From the NCBI GenBank assembly GCA_014382365.1, contig JACNJW010000030.1, positions 1 to 64,000 of the forward strand: DNA of 64,000 nt, in the 5' to 3' direction. The translations under genes were made by a program, and so were the position numbers. Every line of letters begins with the position of its first letter. Positions within the stretch are counted from its first letter, which is position 1. Under the pieces are notes generated by a model that saw only the letters and a program-made list of their open reading frames with translations, made no database searches and had not been told where the DNA came from. Positions 43,892 through 52,745 of this stretch are shown piece by piece. The stretch is from SAR324 cluster bacterium. Lineage in GTDB: Bacteria; SAR324; NAC60-12.

Positions 43892-43920
43892 TTGTATTTG
43901 ACACATAAAAACGATATAAT
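43892..43920 (+). promoter_or_regulatory. Promoter of tpiA-secG
   Basis: A perfect TATAAT at 43915-43920 follows TTGTAT (43892-43897) after 17 bases. Transcription would begin near 43927 and tpiA starts at 43969. The -35 is weak but the -10 is consensus. Confidence 0.55.
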
Positions 43921-43968
43921 TCCACAATTAACTTTAATTTACTGCGAATACTTTTTTGAGAAAATGAT

Positions 43969-44721
43969 ATGCGAACCAGACTGGTTGTTGCTAACTGGAA
44001 AATGAACGGTTCGTTTGCCTTGCTGGACGAGATGCTGAGTATTCTTGAACCACTGATGGACAAAACAGCCAGTGAAGTGGTTTTGTGTCCACCGGATGTA
44101 CTCCTGTCTTCGATGAAAAGTGCGGTTGAAGGAACACAAATCGCAGTAGGTGCACAAAATGTTCATTCAGAAGTTTCTGGTGCTTTTACAGGCGAAACAT
44201 CTGCAGGACTACTACAGGAATGCGGAGTTCAATGGTGCATTGTAGGACATTCAGAACGCAGGAATTTGTTTGCAGAAACTGATGAATTTATCCGTAGTAA
44301 GACAGAAACTTTACTCAAGCACGGGATTCGCCCAATTCTATGTATTGGTGAATCGTTGGAGCAACGAGAAGCAGGAAAGCATGAAGAAGTTGTGATTGCA
44401 CAACTTGGCAAGGGATTAGCCGGATTGGCAGTAGATGACCAAAACCGTTGTGTAGTAGCTTATGAACCAATTTGGGCGATTGGTACAGGCAAAACTGCTA
44501 CTCCTGAAGAAGCAAATTCTATGCATAAAATTATCCGCAAGGAGTTGGAGTCACTTGCAAGTCCGGAAGTAGCAGAAAAAATGCAAATCCTCTATGGAGG
44601 CAGCGTTAATGCTGAAAATGCGGAAACATTACTTTCTCAGTCTGAAATTGACGGTGCTCTTGTAGGAGGAGCAAGTCTTAAAACTGCTGCTTTCCCACAA
44701 ATTGTCGTTGCAGGCAGTTAA
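43969..44721 (+). CDS. tpiA: Triosephosphate isomerase
   Basis: This 250-residue TIM barrel interconverts dihydroxyacetone phosphate and glyceraldehyde 3-phosphate in glycolysis and gluconeogenesis. The substrate lysine is in NWKMNG, the catalytic histidine in VGHSERR, and the catalytic glutamate in AYEPIWAIGTGK. The phosphate loop LYGGSVN is intact. It has its own promoter and is followed by secG, a common bacterial pair. Confidence 0.97.
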   Translation: MRTRLVVANWKMNGSFALLDEMLSILEPLMDKTASEVVLCPPDVLLSSMKSAVEGTQIAVGAQNVHSEVSGAFTGETSAGLLQECGVQWCIVGHSERRNLFAETDEFIRSKTETLLKHGIRPILCIGESLEQREAGKHEEVVIAQLGKGLAGLAVDDQNRCVVAYEPIWAIGTGKTATPEEANSMHKIIRKELESLASPEVAEKMQILYGGSVNAENAETLLSQSEIDGALVGGASLKTAAFPQIVVAGS

Positions 44722-44747
44722 TCAAAACACTTTATTGACCAGTTTTT

Positions 44748-45143
44748 ATGTTTGAATTATTACTTGTTATTCACGTTATAGCATGTATTGCCATTATCTT
44801 TTTTGTTCTCCTTCAATCTGGTCGCGGAGCAGAGCTTGGGGCCGCCTTTGGTAGTGTCGGACAGGCCAACTCCGTGCGGGGAAGTATGACTGGAGTAGGT
44901 AAGATTACAACTGTTGTGGCAATTGTCTTCATGCTAACATCGCTCTCTCTAGCATTTCTTTCCTCAGAAACTGCACGCGATTCTGTAGTTCGTGATTTGA
45001 AGCCGAGTGCGGTAAATGTACCTGTGTCTAATCAAATGCTTGTTCCTGAAGAAACACAAAAAGAAGAGGTACAGGAAGAGGTTCCTGCAGCTGAACTGGA
45101 ACAGAAAGTTGCACCACCCATAGATTCCAAATCAGGCAACTAG
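44748..45143 (+). CDS. secG: Preprotein translocase subunit SecG
   Basis: This 131-residue inner-membrane protein has two helices (about 3-22 and 52-72) joined by the family loop VLLQSGRGAELGAAFG. It supports the SecYEG channel during protein export. The C-terminal 50 residues are acidic and proline-rich, a variable tail seen in many SecG proteins. It lies 26 bases after tpiA. Confidence 0.93.
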   Translation: MFELLLVIHVIACIAIIFFVLLQSGRGAELGAAFGSVGQANSVRGSMTGVGKITTVVAIVFMLTSLSLAFLSSETARDSVVRDLKPSAVNVPVSNQMLVPEETQKEEVQEEVPAAELEQKVAPPIDSKSGN

Positions 45144-45589
45144 ACTCTGATTATGCTACGTCGCGGTCTCTTATTGCAGTGCAAACCTGCAGTGTGAGGC
45201 TTTCAAACAATCTTTCCTGTCTCACCGAACTATTATAAATCTTTGTGCAGTCTTTTTGTTTTTTGCCAAAGGCCCTCTCTTTAGAAATTAGCAGACCTCA
45301 ATTTGCAGTCAGAGCAAAACCTACAGACAGGCACAAGTCTTCAGCCTAGTTGTTTGGGTGGTATTTGTTAAATTTAATTTATTTTCAACTCTAACTTTGT
45401 CAGTCGAAACTTTTTTTAACCATTCTCATTTAAGTCCTGCATTTTTCATCAAAGTTGTGCAACCAATATTTTTTGGCACGTGTAAAAGTGGCCCGGATAA
45501 AATTTTATACAAGCAACAGCACGAAGTATAAACCTTTGTAGTCTGCATGAAGCAGCTCAACATTGCGTCAACAGATCTTTTACTAAAGC
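45144..45589. other. Intergenic stretch with no recognised feature
   Basis: Between secG and the proB promoter there is no open frame of useful length on either strand and no tRNA-like TTCGA loop. I found no clear terminator hairpin. The sequence is AT-rich with many short T tracts, and TGCAGTG occurs twice close together near 45175-45197. A small RNA could lie here, but nothing visible supports a specific call. Confidence 0.4.
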
Positions 45590-45619
45590 TTGTCAAACTT
45601 AGAAATTATGTGATAAAAT
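45590..45619 (+). promoter_or_regulatory. Promoter of proB
   Basis: TTGTCA (45590-45595) and TAAAAT (45614-45619) are separated by 18 bases, with a TG two bases upstream of the -10 (extended -10 form). The proB start is about 80 bases downstream. Confidence 0.5.
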
Positions 45620-45702
45620 CCACTGAGACTTAAACTTAATTCTGATGTTAACTGCCAGAGTGTTTGTTTCCAAATGGACTGCTGATTATAGATTGTTTAA
45701 AA

Positions 45703-46812
45703 GTGAAATCGAAACGAATTGTTATTAAAATTGGCACAAATGTTTTGCAGGAGCAGGATGGCAAACTGGATCATCAGTTAATAAGTGAACTGTCCGCACA
45801 AATTGCCAAAATTCGCAAGCATGGTCACGAAGTGTTAGTGGTCAGTTCCGGATCTGTGGGAGCTGGTCGGGAGTTGTTTTCTCTCAATGAGTCCAGTAAC
45901 ACTTTGGCTTCGCAACAAATTTTAGCTTCTGTCGGTCAAGCGAGGTTGATTCAAATTTATGCGGATGCTTTTCGAAAACATCAAACTACAGTTGCACAGA
46001 TTTTATTGACACGAGGAGATTTCGGTTTACGCAAGTCTTACCTCAATATTCGAAATACTCTAGAAAATCTACTCAAATATAAGATTGTACCAATTGTCAA
46101 TGAAAACGATGTTGTCGCAACTGAAGAACTGGAAATTAACTTTGGAGATAATGATTTGCTCGCTGTTTACCTGGCAACCTTAATTGGTGCAGATCAATTA
46201 TTTTTTCTGACAGTCGCCCCCGGACTACTCAAACAAGAAGAAACATCCCAAGGTGTTTCTTCCACAGTAGTAGAAAAAGTGCAGGAACTTACGGATGAAA
46301 TTTTGAAACATTGTCTGCCTGTCACTTCAGCTGCTGGTAAAGGTGGGATGGAAAGTAAAGTACGGGCTGCAGGCATGGCAATGTCTTTTGGAATTGATAC
46401 ATACATACTGGACGGAAAAATTCCTGCAGGAGTGAGTGCTGTCATGGAGGGACAACTGCGGGGGACACATTTTGTGGCTCAGGGCAGAAAAATCCGCAGT
46501 TATCAAAAATGGCTTGCAGCAGGAGCTCTCAATAAAGGGGCTCTGATCATTGATGCAGGTGCAGAACGAGCATTATTGAAGAATAAAAAAAGTTTATTAT
46601 CCAAAGGCATCATTCGTATGGAAGGACAATTTGATAACAAAGATCTTGTTGAAATATGTAATCAGGATGGTGTTCGGCTTGGAATTGGAAGAGCAGACAT
46701 TTCTGCTAAAGATTTGCGTATTCAGCTGAAAGAACAAAAACAGACAAATTTAACAGGTGAAAGGCCTTCCAGAAAACCTGTTATTCATCGAAACCATCTC
46801 TTTTTGGAGTAA
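45703..46812 (+). CDS. proB: Glutamate 5-kinase
   Basis: This 369-residue enzyme phosphorylates glutamate, the first step of proline synthesis. An amino-acid-kinase domain (about 1-255; RIVIKIGTNVL, VVSSGSVGAG, INFGDNDLLAVYLA, AAGKGGMESKV) is followed by a PUA domain (about 270-355). I use the GTG at 45703: it gives the usual N-terminus, whereas the frame upstream to a TTG at 45664 adds residues not seen in the family. It lies three bases from the malic enzyme gene. No proA is in the window. Confidence 0.93.
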   Translation: MKSKRIVIKIGTNVLQEQDGKLDHQLISELSAQIAKIRKHGHEVLVVSSGSVGAGRELFSLNESSNTLASQQILASVGQARLIQIYADAFRKHQTTVAQILLTRGDFGLRKSYLNIRNTLENLLKYKIVPIVNENDVVATEELEINFGDNDLLAVYLATLIGADQLFFLTVAPGLLKQEETSQGVSSTVVEKVQELTDEILKHCLPVTSAAGKGGMESKVRAAGMAMSFGIDTYILDGKIPAGVSAVMEGQLRGTHFVAQGRKIRSYQKWLAAGALNKGALIIDAGAERALLKNKKSLLSKGIIRMEGQFDNKDLVEICNQDGVRLGIGRADISAKDLRIQLKEQKQTNLTGERPSRKPVIHRNHLFLE

Positions 46813-46815
46813 GTT

Positions 46816-48237
46816 ATGACTGTTAGTCAACCGTCTTTTAATGCCAGCAACAGCATAATTGTTCGTCTAAAAATTAAAAATAAAGTTGGAATGCTAGCCA
46901 CAGTGACACAGGTCATTTCCGAAATGGGTGGAGTCGTTGGTGCTATTGATCTTGTACATTCCGAAGAAGGTATTTTAGTGCGTGACATCAGTATATTTAC
47001 ATACGATTCTGATCACAGTAAAAAAATTGTGGAGGCAATTAAAAATCTTTCAGGGATTGAATTTGTAAATTTCTCTGACCGCACATTTCTAGTTCATTTA
47101 GGCGGCAAAATTGGAATCAGAAATCGAATTCCAGTCAAAACTCGTGATGATCTTTCCATGGCTTATACGCCTGGAGTAGCCAGAGTATGTCTGGACATCT
47201 TCGACGAACCTGAAGATGCCTACAAATATACCATCAAAGCAAACACTGTTGCTGTAGTTACAGATGGAACTGCTGTATTGGGCCTCGGTGACATTGGTCC
47301 AAAGGCAGCCATGCCGGTTATGGAAGGTAAGGTTATGCTTTTTAAAGAATTTGCCGATATTGATGCATGGCCGATTTGTTTGGATACCAAAGATACAGAG
47401 GAAATAATCAGGATTGTGAAGGCCATTGCACCGGGATTTGGAGGAATTAATCTCGAAGATATTGCCGCACCTCGTTGTTTTGAAATCGAACGTAGACTGC
47501 AAGAAGAGTTGGATATTCCTGTTTTTCACGACGATCAACATGGTACAGCTGTCGTATCCACTGCTGCATTGATAAATGCCTTAAAGTTAGTTAATAAAAA
47601 AGCTGGAGATCTTAAAGTAGTTATCTCTGGAGCAGGTGCTGCAGGTACAGCCTGTTCCAAGATGATTCTGCAACTTGGTGTCAAGAATCTGATTGGCTGT
47701 GACAGCAAAGGTGCAATTCACGCAAAACGCAACGATCTAAATTCCAGTAAACGCTGGTTTGCAGAGAATACAAATCCGGATCAGGAAGCCGGTTCACTTA
47801 AGGATGTGATTGCGGGTGCAGATATTTTTTTAGGTGTATCTGCACCAAATATTCTTCAGCAGGAAGACTTAAAGCGGATGGCCAAAGATCCAATAGTCTT
47901 TGCTATGTCAAATCCTGATCCTGAAATTAGTCCGGAAGAAGCAATGCCGGTAGTGGCAGTCATGGCAACCGGACGGAGTGATTATCCGAATCAGATCAAT
48001 AATGTCCTCTGTTTTCCAGGTATATTCCGTGGAGCACTCGACAGTCTTTCCAGTTCAATAAATGAAGAAATGAAGTTTGCTGCTGCACACGCAATTGCCA
48101 GTACAGTAAAAGATTCACACCTTTGTGCGGACTATATTATTCCGAGTGTCTTTGACTCCTCGGTTGCTCCAAAAATAGCAGAAGCGGTACAGGACGCAGC
48201 CTACAAAACTGGAGTTGCACGTAGAGTAGTAAGCTGA
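46816..48237 (+). CDS. Malic enzyme with N-terminal ACT domain
   Basis: This 473-residue protein has an ACT-like domain at about 13-85 (IIVRLKIKNKVGMLATVTQV) followed by a full malic enzyme (about 95-470). Malate/metal motifs include YTPGVARV, DGTAVLGLGDIGP, INLEDIAAPRCF and VFHDDQHGTAVV. The NAD(P) loop is ISGAGAAGTA. It decarboxylates malate to pyruvate. The ACT domain probably binds a small effector, possibly an amino acid, which would fit its tight spacing with proB. Cofactor preference is not resolved. Confidence 0.92.
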   Translation: MTVSQPSFNASNSIIVRLKIKNKVGMLATVTQVISEMGGVVGAIDLVHSEEGILVRDISIFTYDSDHSKKIVEAIKNLSGIEFVNFSDRTFLVHLGGKIGIRNRIPVKTRDDLSMAYTPGVARVCLDIFDEPEDAYKYTIKANTVAVVTDGTAVLGLGDIGPKAAMPVMEGKVMLFKEFADIDAWPICLDTKDTEEIIRIVKAIAPGFGGINLEDIAAPRCFEIERRLQEELDIPVFHDDQHGTAVVSTAALINALKLVNKKAGDLKVVISGAGAAGTACSKMILQLGVKNLIGCDSKGAIHAKRNDLNSSKRWFAENTNPDQEAGSLKDVIAGADIFLGVSAPNILQQEDLKRMAKDPIVFAMSNPDPEISPEEAMPVVAVMATGRSDYPNQINNVLCFPGIFRGALDSLSSSINEEMKFAAAHAIASTVKDSHLCADYIIPSVFDSSVAPKIAEAVQDAAYKTGVARRVVS

Positions 48238-48305
48238 TTAAAGAGCCGTCTTTTGATGTTTTAGAAAATATTTAAAAATTACTTAAGTTTTTAGCAGGAG
48301 AAATA

Positions 48306-50315
48306 ATGGGATTAGCAGATCTGGGAACAATTTCACTGATGGCTGCATTTGCAGTCTGTCTTTATGGAACAGTAGTTCCACATTTGGGCGTTAGAAGTAA
48401 TAACTGGAATTTAATTCGTTCTGCCCAAAATGCAAGTATACTTTCTTTTTTCCTTGTTGCAGTTGCCTCAGCAGTATTGGTTAATGCACTGGTGTCCAGT
48501 GATTTCAGTCTAGGGTATGTTTGGGAACACTCTAGCACAGACATGCCTTTGTTCTACAAGTTATCTTCATTCTGGGGCGGACTGGAAGGTTCACTGTTAT
48601 TTTGGGTTCTGGTACAAAGTTTTTTTGCCATGGTTGTTGCTTTCCGTTATCAATATTCCAACCGTGAAATTATCCCTTATGTAATTGCCACCCTGAATGC
48701 GATTATGGCCTTCTTGCTGTTACTGCTGATTGGCTGGTCGAATCCTTTGGATTTGCAAATTGCAATTCCTGCAGAAGGACGGGGTTTGAATCCCCTTTTG
48801 CAAAATCCTGCCATGGCAATTCATCCTCCGTCACTGTATCTTGGATTCATAGGTTTCAGTGTTCCTTTTGCTTTTGCGATGGGTGGTTTAATTCGAGGCA
48901 AAATGGACAATGAATGGGTTTTGACAACACGCCGCTGGACGTTGATGGCTTGGTATTTTCTCTCGGCAGGACTCATTTTAGGAGGACAGTGGGCCTATGA
49001 AGAATTAGGATGGGGCGGCTTTTGGGCCTGGGATCCAGTTGAAAATGCGGCCTTTATGCCCTGGCTGACGGGAACAGCTTTTTTGCACTCGGTGATGATT
49101 CAGGAAAAGCGTAACATGCTTAAAATATGGAATGTGGTGTTGATTATTCTCACCTTCGGATTGACAATTATCGGTACTTTTCTTACTCGTTCAGGAATTA
49201 TCAATTCGGTTCATGCTTTCACTCAATCAGAAATTGGACCGGCGTTTTTGATTTTTCTGGCTTTAGTGCTGGTTATTGGTTTTGCATTACTTTTCAAGCG
49301 AATTCAAATGCTGGAATCAGAACACAAAATTGAATCGGTGCTTTGTCGCGAGAACGCTTTTTTAGCTCAAAATGTTTTACTGGTTGGAATTTCGTTTACG
49401 GTTTTACTCGGAACTACATTCCCCTTGCTGGCAGAGGCTGTGCGGGGGACCAAGCTTTCCATTCAGGCTCCGTTTTTTAATACCATTATTGCACCAATGG
49501 GTTATTTGTTACTATTACTAATGGGAGTTGGAACCCTGATTGCGTGGAAGAAATCAAGTTGGGAGGGACTGCGTCGGAATTTTGCAAATCCAATGATTTT
49601 GGCGACTGCAGGTACATTGTTTTTGGGATGGTTTTTGTCAGATAGGAATTTACTTTGGAGCGTTCATACCATTTTCTGGCTGTCAATATTTGTGACTGCA
49701 ACCATCGTTTTAGAACTAGTCAAAGTGGTGCAAGTCAAAAGCAGACAAACAGAAAGAAACTTCTTAAAAAGCCTGTTTTATGTCATCTTAAGAAATCCAC
49801 GGCGTTACGGTGGATTACTGATCCACTTTGGAGTCGTTTTAATGTTTCTGGGTTTTGCAGGAACATTTTTCAAAGTGGAACGGAATTTAACACTCGAATC
49901 CGGAATTCCCCGGCAGATTGGCGAATATAGTTTGGTTTTTCAGAATGTGGCGGAATTTAAGGTAGGTAATGCTACTCACCGTGCGGCAATTATAAATGTA
50001 TATGACAAGGAAGCTAATCTGCTCGAAATCATGAAACCGGCAAAAAGCTTTTATCCCACCCAACCCCAACCATTGACTGAAGTTGCGATTCTACGCTCTT
50101 TTTTGGAAGATCTGTATCTAATATTTTCCAGTGAAAATGGTGGTGAGAAGGACACGGTGACGCTTCGTGTGTTTATAAATCCGTTGGTAGGCTGGGCCTG
50201 GATGGCTCTACCTGTTTTCACATTGGGAGTGGGGCTTAGTATGACTTACAGACCCAAAAGCCTTGTGGCCCATGAAACAATTTTGCGTGAACGTTATCTG
50301 GCGGCTCAAGCCTGA
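48306..50315 (+). CDS. ccmF: Cytochrome c heme lyase subunit CcmF
   Basis: This 669-residue membrane protein has about 14-15 helices and the tryptophan-rich heme-handling motif WGGFWAWDPVENAAFMPWL (split by a loop from the HPPSLYLGFIG segment). A periplasmic region near the C-terminus precedes the last helix. CcmF attaches heme to apocytochrome c in system I maturation. A strong ribosome site (AGGAG) precedes it. It pairs with ccmG downstream; the other ccm genes are not in the window. Confidence 0.94.
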   Translation: MGLADLGTISLMAAFAVCLYGTVVPHLGVRSNNWNLIRSAQNASILSFFLVAVASAVLVNALVSSDFSLGYVWEHSSTDMPLFYKLSSFWGGLEGSLLFWVLVQSFFAMVVAFRYQYSNREIIPYVIATLNAIMAFLLLLLIGWSNPLDLQIAIPAEGRGLNPLLQNPAMAIHPPSLYLGFIGFSVPFAFAMGGLIRGKMDNEWVLTTRRWTLMAWYFLSAGLILGGQWAYEELGWGGFWAWDPVENAAFMPWLTGTAFLHSVMIQEKRNMLKIWNVVLIILTFGLTIIGTFLTRSGIINSVHAFTQSEIGPAFLIFLALVLVIGFALLFKRIQMLESEHKIESVLCRENAFLAQNVLLVGISFTVLLGTTFPLLAEAVRGTKLSIQAPFFNTIIAPMGYLLLLLMGVGTLIAWKKSSWEGLRRNFANPMILATAGTLFLGWFLSDRNLLWSVHTIFWLSIFVTATIVLELVKVVQVKSRQTERNFLKSLFYVILRNPRRYGGLLIHFGVVLMFLGFAGTFFKVERNLTLESGIPRQIGEYSLVFQNVAEFKVGNATHRAAIINVYDKEANLLEIMKPAKSFYPTQPQPLTEVAILRSFLEDLYLIFSSENGGEKDTVTLRVFINPLVGWAWMALPVFTLGVGLSMTYRPKSLVAHETILRERYLAAQA

Positions 50316-50403
50316 GTAATTAAACTAACAGCACTCATGGAGCTTACAGTGAAATGAATCTTCAAACTCTGTGTAGCTGCAGTAAATAAATTTAGCATAC
50401 AGT

Positions 50404-50937
50404 ATGTGGAAATCTTGGAAATTTTGGGCAGTTTGGTTGTCAGTGGCAGGGTTTGTTGCGTTACTGGCCTTCGGGTTTACTACCGATCCTAAAAAAGTAC
50501 CTTCTCCCTTAGTGGGCAGGTTTGCTCCTGAGTTTGAAGTGAAAGCACTGAATGGTAAGGGGAATCTTCGTTTGAGTGACTTAAAAGGCAAACCAGTATT
50601 GCTCAATTTCTGGGCTTCCTGGTGTCAGGAATGTAAGATTGAAGCTCATGTTCTGGAAGCATTTCATCAAAAATATGGTGCAGAAACAAAACAAATTGTG
50701 TTGGTTGGGATTGCAATTCAAGACACTCCTGAAAAAGCAAAAGCCTTTGCACTAGCTTTTGGAAAGAGTTATTTTCTGGCCTTGGATGATCAGGAAGGAA
50801 ACATTGCCATGGATTATGGTATCTATGGAGTACCGGAGACATATTTCATTGATCCGGAGGGTTTCATCTTCTATAAGCACATTGGGGGCGTCACTTCCGA
50901 GCTACTTGAAACACAATTTAAGCCTTTCCTAAAATAA
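50404..50937 (+). CDS. ccmG: Thiol:disulfide interchange protein CcmG/DsbE
   Basis: This 177-residue periplasmic thioredoxin-like protein is held by an N-terminal helix (about 7-23). The active site is WCQEC in LNFWASWCQECKIEA, and the cis-proline loop is GVPETYFIDPEG. It keeps apocytochrome c cysteines reduced for heme attachment by CcmF. It begins 88 bases after ccmF. Confidence 0.93.
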   Translation: MWKSWKFWAVWLSVAGFVALLAFGFTTDPKKVPSPLVGRFAPEFEVKALNGKGNLRLSDLKGKPVLLNFWASWCQECKIEAHVLEAFHQKYGAETKQIVLVGIAIQDTPEKAKAFALAFGKSYFLALDDQEGNIAMDYGIYGVPETYFIDPEGFIFYKHIGGVTSELLETQFKPFLK

Positions 50938-51109
50938 CTAAAAACCACAGAATTTTGGCAAATGTTGAGATAATCCTTGTGCCAGAGCAGTGAAGTCTTT
51001 TACTCATTTTAAAGCAACAAATTAATAGAAACAGCTTAGGCTTTGATCTGGTTTTCAAGCTGCTGAGTTGTGATGAAATATAGGTCTCTTGTGAATGAGT
51101 GATTCCTTT

Positions 51110-52651
51110 TTAAGGAATGACACGCAAACGCAAACGATATGGAGTTTCAGAGCGTAACAATTTTGGTAAGGGAGCAAGACGCGCTTGATTTAATCCATTC
51201 AACACGGCGAGTTGAAATTTTACTGATTTTCCTGGAGAGCTAAGTTTTTGTTCCACTACTTTCCCTGAGCGGTTTATACTCAGTTCTATTTTAAGCACTA
51301 AACTTGGATCAAAGCTATGATGCGGCATGAAATGTGAGGAAAACTCTTGCCGTAGCTTTTCGTGATAAGAGGCTCTCGTCTGTGCGAGTTGTTGTTTTTT
51401 CAAGAGTCTAGTAGTCATTCTTGAGATAGTTGTCTTAGCATTTTTTGTTTTGTTATCAGTAGTAAACAGGGACTCATTTTTTTTGTTCTGATCAGAGTTA
51501 ATTTTATGAGTAAGAGGCGGATGAGCAAAGCGGAACTCAATTTTAAGTTGTTCATCAGGAAACTCTTCCGGTAACGGAGGTAGAGCAACAAGACGGGTTG
51601 CTTCCAGGGCAGCCACGCGCATGTTGTCTGAAACCTCACCCAGGCTGTTGACCTGATAACTGTCCACGAGCCCGTCTCTTTTTACAATAGCCTGTATAAA
51701 AATTTCCCCTCCTTCTGGCAATGTACCTGCCAGATAATCTGCCGGAGGATGATTCCGCCAATGATAGTAGACTAAATCACTCCAGCGTCCTAAGTAATTT
51801 TTATAATCCCAGTCGTAATTACTAAGGCGGTATTTTTGATAAAAACGTATTGTTAATTCCGGGCGATACACGAGACTGATTTTATTTAATTTTCCGGAGA
51901 CTGTTTTTTTTAATTTTGTAGCCGCTGAATCCTGAGGTCTTATAACCTCCTTTGAGGTTGATGACTCCAGCAGAGGCAGGCTTTCGGTTAGTTGAAAGTC
52001 GGATTCTGGTATGTCTATCAAATCCAGGAATTCGAATTTAAGAATGAAATGAGGAGCAAGCATCGCTTCCGATTCAGTCGGACTGGCCTCTTTAAGATAA
52101 TCTTGCTCTCCTGCAAAACTTTTTCCAGAAAAAAGCACCCAATCACCAACATTAAAATTTACCAACCAAGCATGCATGTCTGTTCCCGGCAGTATCAAAG
52201 TGTTGTAATCTAAATCCGTGTAGGCATTGTTCCAGGTGGCAATTGAGATTTTGAATTCTGGAATTGTTCGGTTTTTTTCAGTTTTATCAGGAAATGCCAG
52301 CGCAAGTTCAATTTCCAAAGTTACTTTACCTTTTGTAGAAGTACGCAACTTCTTAATTTGACCGATCCACTCTGTCAATTCCCGCTCTTTCAGCTGCTCC
52401 TGTAGAAAAATTTGCCGTTCTTTCCGTAGTAAAAATTTTTGAACTGCATTGGATGTGGTTTTGTATTGGAAAGCAAATTCAGCTAATTTACTGATGGTTA
52501 ATTGCTGCTGTTCCGGAATCATGGCTTCAAGTATTTCCGGAGCAGGATTATTGTTGTTGGATTTCTGAGGCTGATTTCCCCAAGCTGTTGAAAACAAAAT
52601 AGCAAAAGTCGGAAACAGACAAATTAAACAATTAAATTTACGGAATAGCAT
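51110..52651 (-). CDS. Exported protein with two TonB-C-like domains
   Basis: This 513-residue protein starts with a signal peptide (MLFRKFNCLICLFP ... AWG). Two TonB/TolA C-terminal-like domains are visible. The first is in the second half (WSDLVYYHWRNHPP, then GEIFIQAIVKRDGLV and LVALPPLPEEF). The second occupies the last 80 residues (LVLKIELSINRSGKVVEQ and ARLAPLPKLL). The N-terminal 250 residues are not recognised. I use the ATG at 52651; an upstream TTG at 52708 would add 19 residues ahead of the signal peptide. It has no TonB transmembrane and proline-rich layout, so it is not a normal TonB. Confidence 0.65.
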   Translation of the reverse strand: MLFRKFNCLICLFPTFAILFSTAWGNQPQKSNNNNPAPEILEAMIPEQQQLTISKLAEFAFQYKTTSNAVQKFLLRKERQIFLQEQLKERELTEWIGQIKKLRTSTKGKVTLEIELALAFPDKTEKNRTIPEFKISIATWNNAYTDLDYNTLILPGTDMHAWLVNFNVGDWVLFSGKSFAGEQDYLKEASPTESEAMLAPHFILKFEFLDLIDIPESDFQLTESLPLLESSTSKEVIRPQDSAATKLKKTVSGKLNKISLVYRPELTIRFYQKYRLSNYDWDYKNYLGRWSDLVYYHWRNHPPADYLAGTLPEGGEIFIQAIVKRDGLVDSYQVNSLGEVSDNMRVAALEATRLVALPPLPEEFPDEQLKIEFRFAHPPLTHKINSDQNKKNESLFTTDNKTKNAKTTISRMTTRLLKKQQLAQTRASYHEKLRQEFSSHFMPHHSFDPSLVLKIELSINRSGKVVEQKLSSPGKSVKFQLAVLNGLNQARLAPLPKLLRSETPYRLRLRVIP

Positions 52652-52745
52652 TGTATTTTTAAGTTCTATTAGCACTAAGCACCATGAGAAAAGAAGTGAA
52701 TATGGCAATTAATAATTTGGATATAATCAATATTGAGTCTATTTT

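Noticed and set aside
43781-44005. Open frame of 74 codons starting with TTG
   Set aside because: It contains the tpiA promoter, overlaps tpiA by 37 bases and shows no recognisable pattern.
45144-45702. tRNA or other structural RNA after secG
   Set aside because: No TTCGA-type loop, no acceptor pairing and no known RNA motif found by eye.
51110-52651. Ordinary TonB energy-transducing protein
   Set aside because: No N-terminal TonB membrane helix, no proline-rich stem, no exbB/exbD neighbours, and two C-terminal-type domains instead of one.
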